64,000 bases of DNA from assembly GCF_000711245.1 (NCBI RefSeq), contig NZ_JOMH01000001.1, positions 1,978,830-2,042,829 on the forward strand. The letters are read 5' to 3'. Under the pieces are notes generated by a model. The model saw only the letters and a list, made by a program, of their open reading frames with translations, was not told where the DNA came from and made no database searches. Within the stretch, counting starts at the first letter, position 1. Each line of letters begins with the position of its first letter. The stretch is from Polycyclovorans algicola TG408. Its GTDB lineage: Bacteria; Pseudomonadota; Gammaproteobacteria; Nevskiales; Nevskiaceae. Positions 40,100-48,285 of the stretch are shown in pieces. The position numbers and the translations under genes are program-made.

Positions 40100-40429
40100 G
40101 TGACCAGCACGTCCGCAACCCACTATCGGCATCACGTTTTTTTCTGCTGCAACCAGCGGGAGCCGGGCGGCAGGGTGTGCTGCAACGACGCCGGCGCCAG
40201 TCGGCTGCGGGACTACGCCAAGCAGCAGGTCAAGAAGCTGGGGTTGGCCGGCAAGGGTCGGGTGCGTGTCAACCAGGCCGGGTGCATGGAGCGCTGCGAG
40301 GAGGGTCCGTGTCTGGTGATCTATCCTGAGGCCGTCTGGTACACCTACCGCAGCGAAGCCGACATCGACGAAATCATTCGCAGCCACGTGCAGAACGGCG
40401 AGCCGGTGACGCGGCTGCGCCTCCCCTGA
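40100..40429 (+). CDS. Thioredoxin-like [2Fe-2S] ferredoxin domain protein
   Basis: The 109-residue protein fits the (2Fe-2S) ferredoxin family with a thioredoxin fold: an N-terminal HHVFFCCNQREPGGRVCC and, later, VNQAGCMERCEEGPCLVIYPE, giving the cysteine set for a [2Fe-2S] cluster. It starts at GTG 40100, four bases after the DUF481 stop. The electron partner is unknown. Confidence 0.88.
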   Translation: MTSTSATHYRHHVFFCCNQREPGGRVCCNDAGASRLRDYAKQQVKKLGLAGKGRVRVNQAGCMERCEEGPCLVIYPEAVWYTYRSEADIDEIIRSHVQNGEPVTRLRLP

Positions 40430-40451
40430 CAAGGCCATTCCTGCAACGTGG

Positions 40452-41957
40452 TTACAGCAGCGGTGGCTGCACTTGTAATGGCGAGCGACTGGGCGTTGGA
40501 GTCGGTGTCGGGAGGGGCGTGAGTTCGATGTTGTCGTCCGGCACCTCGGGTTCTCGCGCAAACGCGGTATCGGTCTTCCACACCAGCATGTCGTAGTAGG
40601 TGCGCACGCTCTTGACGTAGTGCAACGCCTCGAAGCCGCGCGCGTAGCCATAGCGGGTCTTGGTGTGCCACTGGCGTTGGGTGAGTAGCGGCAGGTTCTT
40701 GCGCAAGTCGGCCCAGCGGTTGCGGTTGCCGCCGCGCATGTCGGTGAGGTCGCGCAGGTCCAGTACATGGCCCAGGCCAAGGTTGTAGGCGGCCAGCGCC
40801 AGCCAGGTGCGATCGGGCTCGGACACGTCCTCAAAGTGATCGAGGAAGCGCCGCAGGTAGCGGGCGCCACCGGCAATGCTTTGCGCCGGGTCTTCACGGT
40901 CAGTCACACCGAGAAATGTCGCGGTGTCGCCGGTCAGCATCATCAGGCCGCGAACGCCGGTGGGACTGACAGCGCGCGGGTTCCAGTGTGATTCCTGATA
41001 GCCGATGGCCGCGAGCAGCCGCCAGTCCAGACCCTGGGCCTCGGCCTCGACTTCGAAATAGTCACGGAACGCGGGCAAGCGGGTCTTGATGTGCTCGGCC
41101 AGTGTGATGGTGCTGACAAAATCCAGTGGCCCGCCGTTGCCGAAATGTCGCGCCAGCAACTCGGTCATCACTGCCTCGGGGAGTTCTTCGAAGAAGCGTT
41201 CGGCGGCGTCGACCAGACTGGTGTCCAGAGATTTTCTGAAGGCCCACGCCAGAGGCTGGTCGCGCGTCAGTGCAAAGGCCACGCGCAGACGTGGGTAGTA
41301 ACGCTGGTGAACGGCGACCAGTGTCGAATTTGCGACGGTGTAGCGCAGATCGCCCTGTTCCACGGCGTAGAGCAGCGCTTCGGCCTCTTGTTCGTCGGCT
41401 TCGCCCCAGACCAGATTGGGATGCCCCTCTGACAACTCGGTGAGGCGTTCGCTGTGCACGGTTCCGCGCGGCACCATCAGTGTGCCGTCAAGGTCGTCGA
41501 TCGACGCGGGCTTGGGGGTCCCCATCCGGTAGACCAGCTCGGCGCGCACCGTTTGCAGGGTGGGTCCGAAGTCAAAGCGCTTGCGCGCGACGTCAGTGAC
41601 GGTGATGCCGGCAGCGGCAACATGCGCCTTGCCGTCCGCCACGGCCTGCAGCGCAGCGGCGTGGGAGTCGACAACCACAAGCTCCAGCTCGACCCCCAAC
41701 GATTCGGCAAAGTGCTGTGCCAGCTCAAAGTCAAAACCGCTGGCGCCCGAGCTGGTCTGGTAGTAGGTGGTCGGGCTGTTGAGGGTGGCCACGCGCAGGG
41801 TGCCGCTGGCCATGACACGGCTGACCAGGTCCTGCGGCGGTGAGCAGGTCATTAGGCTGGCCAGCAAGGCCGCCGCCAGCACAAACGGTAGCGCGCGCCA
41901 CAGGCGATCCAGCAGCCCTGGCAGGTGTCGCAAGATGAGGGTGGGCGTGCCCGTCAT
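40452..41957 (-). CDS. mltF: Membrane-bound lytic murein transglycosylase MltF
   Basis: MltF cleaves peptidoglycan glycan chains to anhydro-muropeptides. The 501-residue protein has an N-terminal hydrophobic segment (about 20-40), a substrate-binding-protein-3-like domain (GTLRVATLNSPTTYYQ, LAQHFAESLGVELELVVV) and a C-terminal SLT domain with catalytic Glu in IGYQESHWNPRAVSPTGVRG. A Cys in LMTCSPP could be a lipidation site but is not a clear lipobox. The Pro/Thr-rich C-terminal tail is low complexity. Confidence 0.93.
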   Translation of the reverse strand: MTGTPTLILRHLPGLLDRLWRALPFVLAAALLASLMTCSPPQDLVSRVMASGTLRVATLNSPTTYYQTSSGASGFDFELAQHFAESLGVELELVVVDSHAAALQAVADGKAHVAAAGITVTDVARKRFDFGPTLQTVRAELVYRMGTPKPASIDDLDGTLMVPRGTVHSERLTELSEGHPNLVWGEADEQEAEALLYAVEQGDLRYTVANSTLVAVHQRYYPRLRVAFALTRDQPLAWAFRKSLDTSLVDAAERFFEELPEAVMTELLARHFGNGGPLDFVSTITLAEHIKTRLPAFRDYFEVEAEAQGLDWRLLAAIGYQESHWNPRAVSPTGVRGLMMLTGDTATFLGVTDREDPAQSIAGGARYLRRFLDHFEDVSEPDRTWLALAAYNLGLGHVLDLRDLTDMRGGNRNRWADLRKNLPLLTQRQWHTKTRYGYARGFEALHYVKSVRTYYDMLVWKTDTAFAREPEVPDDNIELTPLPTPTPTPSRSPLQVQPPLL

Positions 41958-42075
41958 GGCGTGTGATCGTTCAGTTTTGGCGTCCGGGCTGCGTCACATT
42001 ATCTGCGCACCGCAGTGCATCAAAACAGCCGGGCCCGGTTCTGAGATTGCGCGCGGTGCGTGTCGTTGTCATGGC

Positions 42076-42104
42076 TGGTTGAATCGCTCGTGAAACCGTA
42101 CAAT
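42076..42104 (+). promoter_or_regulatory. Candidate tRNA-Ser promoter
   Basis: TACAAT at 42099-42104 lies 10 bases before the tRNA 5' end. At 17-base spacing the -35 hexamer would be TGGTTG, a weak match. The -10 element and its position support promoter function only moderately. Confidence 0.35.
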
Positions 42105-42114
42105 CGCGTCCGCC

Positions 42115-42208
42115 GGAGGGGTACCGAAGTGGTCATAACGGCGCCGACTCGAAATCGGATGGTCTCTCAAAAGGAGGCACAAGGGTTCGAATCCCTTCCC
42201 CTCCGCCA
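42115..42208 (+). tRNA. tRNA-Ser (anticodon CGA)
   Basis: The 94-base gene folds as a class II tRNA: acceptor stem GGAGGGG with CCCCTCC, discriminator G and encoded CCA at 42206-42208. The anticodon loop CTCGAAA gives anticodon CGA, and the long variable arm (GGTCTCTCAAAAGGAGGC region) is typical of tRNA-Ser. The T loop reads GGTTCGAATCC. Confidence 0.95.
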
Positions 42209-42235
42209 GTACAACAACATGCAGCACCTGAATCG

Positions 42236-42258
42236 CCCCGGCTTTGCCGGGGTTTTTT
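42236..42258 (+). terminator. Rho-independent terminator of tRNA-Ser
   Basis: CCCCGGC and GCCGGGG form a perfect 7-bp stem around TTT, directly followed by six T. It starts 28 bases after the tRNA CCA and ends just before the stop of the convergent ABC transporter gene. Confidence 0.9.
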
Positions 42259-42266
42259 GTGGGCGC

Positions 42267-44243
42267 TTATCGAGCGTCCCCCGCCTCGGGTGAGTGACCG
42301 ATGAAGCCGCCCGACTGACGCGCCCATAACGCAGCATAGAGTCCGTTTCGGGCGATGAGTTCGGCGTGACGGCCCGTCTCGATAATGCGTCCCTCGTCGA
42401 GAATAATGAGGCGGTCCATGGCCGCGATCGTCGACAGCCGGTGGGCGATGGCGATAACCGTTTTGCCCTCCATCAGGGTGCTGAGTTGTTCCTGGATGGC
42501 GGCCTCCACTTCGGAGTCCAGCGCCGAGGTCGCCTCGTCGAGAATCAGGATGGGGGCATCTTTGAGCAGCATGCGCGCGATGGCGATGCGTTGCCGCTGG
42601 CCCCCCGAAAGTTTGACGCCGCGCTCCCCGACGTGGGCGTCCAGCCCGCTGCGCCCCTGACCGTCGACCAGTTCGGGGATGAACTGATCGGCATGGGCGC
42701 GTTTTGCAGCGGCCCAGATCGCGGCATCGTCAGCGTCGGGGCGACCGTAGCGAATGTTGTCGCGCACCGAGCGGTGCAGCAGCGAGGTGTCTTGCGTCAC
42801 CACGCCGATCTGTTGGCGCAGTGAGGCTTGTTGCACTTCGGCAATGTTTTGACCGTCGATGCGGATGGCACCGCCCTGCAGGTCATAGAAGCGCAGCAGC
42901 AGGTTCACCAGGGTTGATTTGCCGGCACCCGAGCGGCCCACCAGCCCGACGCGCTCGCCGGGGGCAATCTGCAGCGACAACTGCTCGAACACGGCTTTGC
43001 CGCCGTCGTAAGCGAAGTCAACCTGATCCAGCGCAATGGCGCCGTCAGTGACGACCAGCGGCGGTGCGTCGTCGATGTCGGTGAGCGTCACCGGCTGGGC
43101 CAGGGTGTTGATGCCGTCCTGCACGGTGCCGATGTTTTCGAACAGCGAGGCGACCTCCCACAGGATCCAGTCCGACATGCCGCGAATGCGCAGAACCAGC
43201 GCAATGGCCACCGCAATCGCGCCTAGGCTGATGGCGCCTTGTTGCCACGCCACCACCGCCATGCCGCCCACTGCAGCCAGCAGCACCGCGTTGAGCGTTT
43301 GCAGGCTGACGGTGAGCTTGGTCACCAGCCGCATCTGCCGGTACACCGTGTCCATGAAGCTGGCCATGGATTCACGGGTGTGAAGCTGCTCGTCACGCGT
43401 GTGGGCAAACAGCTTCAGGGTCTGGATGTGGGTGTAGGCATCAACGATGCGCCCGGTCATGTCGGCACGTGCGTCGGCCTGCTCCATCGAGATACGCCGC
43501 AGTTTCGGCACGAAGTGGCGCAGCAGGGCGACGTAGCCGACCAGCCACGCCACCAGAGGCACGATGAGCCAAGGTTCGGCTTGCCCGACCAGCAGCATCG
43601 CACCGAAGAAGTACACGGTGACGTAGACGAAGACGTCCAGCACCTTGACCACCGATTCGCGGATCGCCAGCGCGGTCTGCATCACCTTCTGCGACAGGCG
43701 CCCGGCGAATTCTTCCTGAAAAAACGCCAGGCTCTGGTTGAGCAGCATGTTGTGCATGCGCCAGCGGCCGATCATCGGGTAATTGCCGAACACGGTCTGA
43801 TGCGCGAGCAACGACTGCATGAGAATCGCCAGCGGGTAGGCCAGGACGATCAATGCGCCCATGGCCAGCAGACCGAGGCCGTGCGTGTCCCACAGGGTGT
43901 CCGGTTGGGCGGCGCCCAGCCAGTCGACGAGCGTGCCGAGAAAGCTCATGAACGCCACTTCAATCACCGACACGGTGGCGGTCATGGCTGCCATCGCCGC
44001 CAGCCAAGGCCTCAGGGGACGTGAGAAATAAAGAATGAAGCCGAACAGCGATTGCGGCGGCGTCGGTTGCACCGCGTCGGTCGGCAGCGGTGGCAACGGG
44101 TCGATGCGGGTTTCAAAAAAGCGGAAGAGCACGGCAAGCCACAGCGGCAGATGGGCGCGCAGTTTGGCCAACTTGGCGTGGACGCGTGAAGGCAAAACGC
44201 ATGAGACGAAATTGTCGGGCTGTGGCCCCATCCCGGTGAACAT
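42267..44243 (-). CDS. ABC exporter, fused permease and ATPase
   Basis: The protein (658 residues from ATG 44243) has a six-helix type I exporter domain (about 70-370) and an ATPase domain with Walker A GLVGRSGAGKSTL, signature LSGGQRQR, Walker B ILILDEATSALD and the IAHRLST switch. It resembles MsbA-like half transporters that work as dimers; the substrate is unknown. The first ~40 residues precede the usual family start (LFRFFETRIDPLPP); a GTG in that stretch could be the true start. A GGDEF remnant abuts its 5' end. Confidence 0.88.
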   Translation of the reverse strand: MFTGMGPQPDNFVSCVLPSRVHAKLAKLRAHLPLWLAVLFRFFETRIDPLPPLPTDAVQPTPPQSLFGFILYFSRPLRPWLAAMAAMTATVSVIEVAFMSFLGTLVDWLGAAQPDTLWDTHGLGLLAMGALIVLAYPLAILMQSLLAHQTVFGNYPMIGRWRMHNMLLNQSLAFFQEEFAGRLSQKVMQTALAIRESVVKVLDVFVYVTVYFFGAMLLVGQAEPWLIVPLVAWLVGYVALLRHFVPKLRRISMEQADARADMTGRIVDAYTHIQTLKLFAHTRDEQLHTRESMASFMDTVYRQMRLVTKLTVSLQTLNAVLLAAVGGMAVVAWQQGAISLGAIAVAIALVLRIRGMSDWILWEVASLFENIGTVQDGINTLAQPVTLTDIDDAPPLVVTDGAIALDQVDFAYDGGKAVFEQLSLQIAPGERVGLVGRSGAGKSTLVNLLLRFYDLQGGAIRIDGQNIAEVQQASLRQQIGVVTQDTSLLHRSVRDNIRYGRPDADDAAIWAAAKRAHADQFIPELVDGQGRSGLDAHVGERGVKLSGGQRQRIAIARMLLKDAPILILDEATSALDSEVEAAIQEQLSTLMEGKTVIAIAHRLSTIAAMDRLIILDEGRIIETGRHAELIARNGLYAALWARQSGGFIGHSPEAGDAR

Positions 44244-44489
44244 GAATTTCTCCGCCTGCAGTCCCGCATTGGCCAGCGGTTGGGTCAGTCCGAGTGGGAC
44301 GGCACTGGCGTTCAGACCGGCGTCGCCACCAGCATCGGCGCCCGGCAGGTGCCGGACGCTCGGGCGTTGACCCTGTCGGCTGCGCTGGTGCAGGCAGACA
44401 AGCTGCTGTACGCCGCCAAGGCGGGCGGCAAGCAGCGACTCAGCTTCGCGACCGCCACCGCCACCGCCACCGCGCAGGTAGCGGGGTGA
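44235..44489 (+). pseudogene. Remnant of a GGDEF (diguanylate cyclase) gene, C-terminal part only
   Basis: The plus-strand frame ending at a TGA at 44489 encodes GTGVQTGVATSIG and LVQADKLLYAAKAGGKQRLS, which match the last third of a GGDEF domain (VTVSIGVA, ADKALYxAKxxGRNR). The GGDEF active-site loop and everything before it are absent: the preceding DNA is the ABC transporter gene on the other strand. No start codon with a ribosome site precedes it. The tail contains a GCCACC hexamer repeat. Best read as a truncated gene. Confidence 0.6.
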
Positions 44490-44499
44490 CGAAAGGCGG

Positions 44500-45288
44500 C
44501 TATCGACCCTCGAAGTGGGGTAGCTGACGGGCCAGCACCGCCTGAATGGCGTTCCAGGAATCATCGGTGCGTGCGCACGTCGAAATGGCGCGGGCCTCGA
44601 ACTCCAGTTGGGTTTCCAGCGGCTGATCGCCACTGGAGAGCAACAGCCGTTTCATCTCGCCAAAGGTCTTGGTTGGGCCTTGCGCGAGTTGCGTGGCCAG
44701 CGCCAAGGCCTCGGCGTCAAGTTGTTCGTCGTCGACCACGCGCGACACCAGCCCGTAGCGCTGCGCGTCTTCGGCACTCCACTTCTCGTTGAGCATGACG
44801 AAATCGGCCGCCTTGCGGCTGCCCACCCGGCGCGGAAAGTAATAGGTGCCGCCCGAGTCACTGACAAAGCCGATGGCATTGAACGCCGCGTAAAAGCTGG
44901 CTGAGCGCGCGGCCAGCGCAAAGTCGGCCATGGCCGTGAGAGACACCGAACCGCCGGTGGCCAGCGCGTGCACGGCAATCACCACGGGTGCATCGGCGCG
45001 GGCAAAGCGCGCGACGGCCATGTGCAGGTCAGCGGTGGCAGCCTTGAGCCGCCGTGGCAGCAGGTCGCGGTCGGCGCCCAGCCACTTCAGATCGGCGCCA
45101 ACGCTGAAGTACTTGCCCTGGGCGCGGATCAGCACGGCGCGCACCTCGGGGGTTTCGTCACACTCGATGGCGACGTCACACAGCTCGCTGCAGAAACGTT
45201 GGTCGAAGGGGTTGCCGCGCGCCGGCTGGCTGAGGGTGACGTGGGCAACGCCGTCGATTACGTCAAGGGTAACGGCACGTTCGGTCAT
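44500..45288 (-). CDS. Enoyl-CoA hydratase/isomerase family protein (PaaG-like)
   Basis: The 262-residue crotonase-fold protein has the CoA-binding and oxyanion-hole loops KYFSVGADLKWL and ATGGSVSLTAMADFALA. The two Glu residues of true enoyl-CoA hydratases are not at their places; instead FVSDSGGTYYFPRRVG carries an Asp as in PaaG-type double-bond isomerases. An isomerase is therefore more likely than a hydratase. The acyl substrate is unknown. Confidence 0.87.
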   Translation of the reverse strand: MTERAVTLDVIDGVAHVTLSQPARGNPFDQRFCSELCDVAIECDETPEVRAVLIRAQGKYFSVGADLKWLGADRDLLPRRLKAATADLHMAVARFARADAPVVIAVHALATGGSVSLTAMADFALAARSASFYAAFNAIGFVSDSGGTYYFPRRVGSRKAADFVMLNEKWSAEDAQRYGLVSRVVDDEQLDAEALALATQLAQGPTKTFGEMKRLLLSSGDQPLETQLEFEARAISTCARTDDSWNAIQAVLARQLPHFEGR

Positions 45289-45297
45289 GGCGGTCTT

Positions 45298-46104
45298 TTA
45301 GGGGGTTGGGGTGGATTGGGCTTTTTCGCGCATGTCGCGGCCGGCAAGCTCACTGCGCAGTTGATCGAGATTTTCCTTGAGCAGTGTCGCCACCAGCGCA
45401 TCGGTGCGCGGGTCGTGCAGCACCTGCTGGACAACGTGCAATGACGAATCGACGGTGGCCTGAATGATGTCGTCGTAAAACGGCAGCCGCGACAGCCGCC
45501 CGGCGCGCGTGTCGGCGAGCACCTTCTCCTGAATCATGTCGCGCAACTCGTCGTCGTGAAGCTCCAGTGCCCGCGCCACGTTTTGCGTGAACTTGCCGTA
45601 GGCCATCACGTCGGCAACCTCGCCGAGCATCGCCACGGTGAGCGGACGCTTGATGGCATCGACAATCGCGCCAGTGAAGCGGTTGACCAGCCGGTAGGTG
45701 AATTCCTCGCCAAACGCACGATCAGCCGCGTGGCCAAAGCGCGACAGAATCACCACGATGCGGATGATGCGGACCAGTCGAAAGCCGCGGAACATGGGAT
45801 GGGCCACCGGAATCATCCCGAGAATTTCGTACCAGTTCTTGGCGATGAACGCCCAGCCGCCGCCCTGCGACCGCCAGCGAAACAAGAACTCGACAAAGAA
45901 GATCGCGCACAGTGCGACATCGATCTGAATGATGAGACGCACGGTGTCGGCCGGCAGGTCGGCGAGCATTTCCCAGGTCAGCAGACCCACCGAAAACACC
46001 GCCAGCAGCAGCATCAGCCAGTCGATCCAGCTGACGCGGTGCGCGGTGTCGTCGTGGCTGCGGTCCGGGGCCGGGGTGGCAGCGGCGGTCATTTTGGTTC
46101 TCAC
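45298..46104 (-). CDS. Voltage-sensor-like membrane protein without pore domain
   Basis: The 268-residue protein has four hydrophobic segments (about 26-45, 57-78, 85-100, 105-122) like S1-S4 of the ion transport family. The last segment FRLVRIIRIVVILSRFG has Arg at every third position, as a voltage sensor does. No S5-pore-S6 follows; instead about 140 hydrophilic residues form a cytoplasmic helical tail (PFYDDIIQATVDSSLHVVQQVL). Starts at GTG 46104 overlapping selO by four bases; ATG 46092 is possible. Confidence 0.78.
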   Translation of the reverse strand: MRTKMTAAATPAPDRSHDDTAHRVSWIDWLMLLLAVFSVGLLTWEMLADLPADTVRLIIQIDVALCAIFFVEFLFRWRSQGGGWAFIAKNWYEILGMIPVAHPMFRGFRLVRIIRIVVILSRFGHAADRAFGEEFTYRLVNRFTGAIVDAIKRPLTVAMLGEVADVMAYGKFTQNVARALELHDDELRDMIQEKVLADTRAGRLSRLPFYDDIIQATVDSSLHVVQQVLHDPRTDALVATLLKENLDQLRSELAGRDMREKAQSTPTP

Positions 46105-47564
46105 GAGGAACAGCTCACCGACAGCGCCGCCGACCAGTCCGGCGGTAGCGCGGCCAAGTCGTCCATGCCGGGCTGCTCGGTAAACGGCTGCATCAGTGCC
46201 CGCATCAGCCGGTCGAGCACGCTGAAGTCGTCTTGCTCGGCGGCGCGAATTGCCAGTTCCAGCAAGTGATTACGCGGCACATAGAGGGGGTTCACGGCGT
46301 CCATGGCGGCTGTGCGCGTCGCCTGCGACAGCGACTCGCGCGCCAGCCGCGCGTCGTAGCGGGCCAGCCAGTCGGCGAGTGCGCCTTGGTCAAGCACCAG
46401 GTCAGCCAACAGTGCGCGGCGCGGCAAATGGCGCAGGCACAGCGTGAAGTCGTGACGACCCTTGGCGATCAGTCGCAGAAAATCCTGCATCAGCGCATCG
46501 TCCTCGGGCTGCTGCGTCGCCAGGCCGAATTTGGCGCGCCAGCGGGCACTGACGGTGTCGGTATAGACCGTGGCGAAGCTGCCGAGCAGCGTGTTGGCCT
46601 GCTCGATGGCGACGGCATCGTCGTCGCTCAGCAGGCTCAGACAGGCCTCCAGCAGCCGCGCGCAGTTCCACTGGCCGACGGCGGGCTGCTGGTCCCAAGC
46701 GTAGCGGCCGGAATGATCAGAGTGGTTGCAGATGTGCTGTGGGTCGAAGGCGTCGAGAAAGCCGTACGGGCCGTAGTCGATCGTCAGACCGAGAATGCTG
46801 AAGTTGTCGGAGTTCATCACGCCGTGGCAAAAGCCTACGGTTTGCCACTGCGCCATCAGTTGCGCGGTGCGACGAATCACCTCGGTCAACCAGTCGGCAT
46901 AGCGGCCGACGGACTGGGGAAAGTGCTGGGCAATCACCGCGTCGGCCAGTTGCCGGACCTGGTCGGTTTGCCCGCGCGCTGCGTAAAACTCGAAGTGGCC
47001 GAAGCGCAAGAAACTGGGCGCAATTCGCAGCACGATGGCGGCACGCTCAACGGTTTCGCGCCGCACTGGCTGGTTCGATACGCCCAGCGCCAACGCCCGC
47101 GTGCTGGGGATGCCCAATGCATGCAGTGCCTCGCTGGCGACGTATTCGCGCAGGCTGGAGCGCAGCACGGCCCGGCCGTCGGCGCCGCGTGAATACGGGG
47201 TCGGCCCGCTGCCTTTGAGCTGCCAGCTACAGAGTTGGCCGTCTGCGCCGTGATGGCGGCCAATGAGGTGCGCGCGGCCGTCGCCGAGTTGCGGCACAAA
47301 CTGGCCGAACTGGTGGCCGGCGTAGACGCTGGCCTGCGGGCTTGCGCCGGGTAGTGGCGCCAGTCCGGCGATCACCTGGCGGAAGCCATCACCGCGCAGC
47401 CAGTCGGCCGGCAGGTTCAGCGTGGTGGCCAGCGCACTGCTGTGGTGCGCCAGCTGCAGGTCCGCCAACGGGGTCGGCGCACAGGGCACGCAAAACGCCG
47501 GGTCCAATGCCTCGAAGGCGGTTTCGAACGTCGGCAAATTCGACACTAAAGAGGTATCAACCAT
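46101..47564 (-). CDS. selO: Protein adenylyltransferase SelO (YdiU)
   Basis: SelO is a pseudokinase-fold enzyme that AMPylates proteins using ATP in an inverted orientation. The 487-residue protein has QFVPQLGDGRAHLIG, YSRGADGRAVLRSSLREYVASEA, the HGVMNSDNFSILGLTIDYGPYGFLD catalytic region (shown as one contiguous motif spanning the metal-binding Asn/Asp) and a C-terminal SVSCSS. The terminal Cys-Ser-Ser corresponds to the selenocysteine site of animal SelO. Four-base overlap with the voltage-sensor-like gene suggests co-expression. Confidence 0.94.
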   Translation of the reverse strand: MVDTSLVSNLPTFETAFEALDPAFCVPCAPTPLADLQLAHHSSALATTLNLPADWLRGDGFRQVIAGLAPLPGASPQASVYAGHQFGQFVPQLGDGRAHLIGRHHGADGQLCSWQLKGSGPTPYSRGADGRAVLRSSLREYVASEALHALGIPSTRALALGVSNQPVRRETVERAAIVLRIAPSFLRFGHFEFYAARGQTDQVRQLADAVIAQHFPQSVGRYADWLTEVIRRTAQLMAQWQTVGFCHGVMNSDNFSILGLTIDYGPYGFLDAFDPQHICNHSDHSGRYAWDQQPAVGQWNCARLLEACLSLLSDDDAVAIEQANTLLGSFATVYTDTVSARWRAKFGLATQQPEDDALMQDFLRLIAKGRHDFTLCLRHLPRRALLADLVLDQGALADWLARYDARLARESLSQATRTAAMDAVNPLYVPRNHLLELAIRAAEQDDFSVLDRLMRALMQPFTEQPGMDDLAALPPDWSAALSVSCSS

Positions 47565-47573
47565 GGCCCGAGT

Positions 47574-48188
47574 TTAACGGCCCTGTTCGACCGGCTCGGC
47601 GCCGAGGCTGCGCGCCACCATGTCGGCGAGGCCTTCGACCAGCTTGGGGAACGGCATCGGCGGGTTGGCCTCGCCCAGGTGCCGCACCACGGTGAAGATG
47701 CCGCCGTTGATCCAGATGTAGCTCATCACCGGCAGGTCGGCGCGTCGCATCAGCGCTGGATGGTGGGCGACGTATTGCATCAGGAAGCCCATCAGCACCT
47801 GCCGTAGCGGCTCGTCGGGGTTCTGGCGCGCCAACCGCGGTGCCAGCCGCACGCATTCCAGCCAGCGACCGTCATCGGCCTGCAGCAAATCGTGGATGCG
47901 CATCAGCAGGGCAATGATGGCGTCGCGCAGCGGAATCCGAACAAGTTCGGGAATCATCGGCTTGATCGCCTGCACGGCTTCGCTGATGAACTGCTGGTAG
48001 ACGGCGTCGATGATCGCCTCGCGATCAGTGAAATACTCGTACACGGAGCCGACGCCAATGCCCGCACGCTCGGCAATTCGTCGCGTTCCCAGGCCCTTGG
48101 CGCCCTCGCGAGCCATGAGTTGGCTGGCCGCTTCGATGATGGCCGTCACGGTGGCTTTGGAGCGGGCCTGTTGGGGTTTGCGCGGCAT
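47574..48188 (-). CDS. TetR family transcriptional regulator
   Basis: The 204-residue protein has an N-terminal TetR helix-turn-helix (about 12-60; AIIEAASQLMAREGAKGLGT then RIAERAGIGVGSVYEYFTDREAI) and an all-helical ligand domain. It is divergent from the SDR gene of the oxidative cluster, so control of that cluster is likely. The ligand is unknown. Confidence 0.92.
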   Translation of the reverse strand: MPRKPQQARSKATVTAIIEAASQLMAREGAKGLGTRRIAERAGIGVGSVYEYFTDREAIIDAVYQQFISEAVQAIKPMIPELVRIPLRDAIIALLMRIHDLLQADDGRWLECVRLAPRLARQNPDEPLRQVLMGFLMQYVAHHPALMRRADLPVMSYIWINGGIFTVVRHLGEANPPMPFPKLVEGLADMVARSLGAEPVEQGR

Positions 48189-48230
48189 GGTTTTCCGAAT
48201 TGAATCCGAACACGTTGCCCGTCTAAAGTG

Positions 48231-48244
48231 ACATCAATCGATGT
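48231..48244. promoter_or_regulatory. Candidate TetR operator
   Basis: ACATC and GATGT form an inverted repeat with a four-base spacer in the middle of the 97-base divergent gap. A looser pair GAATC/GATTC surrounds it at 48202 and 48256. TetR regulators usually bind such sites between themselves and their target gene. This is inference from position. Confidence 0.3.
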
Positions 48245-48285
48245 AAACGTGACGCGATTCAGTGACGAATCTAAGAGGAGCGCCG

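Noticed and set aside
42115-42260. tRNA gene as an integrated-element attachment site
   Set aside because: No direct repeat of the tRNA 3' end, no integrase and no change in composition were seen on either side.
44447-44474. GCCACC hexamer run as a possible microsatellite switch
   Set aside because: Only four imperfect units, at the end of a gene remnant; too short and out of any functional reading frame to argue for phase variation.
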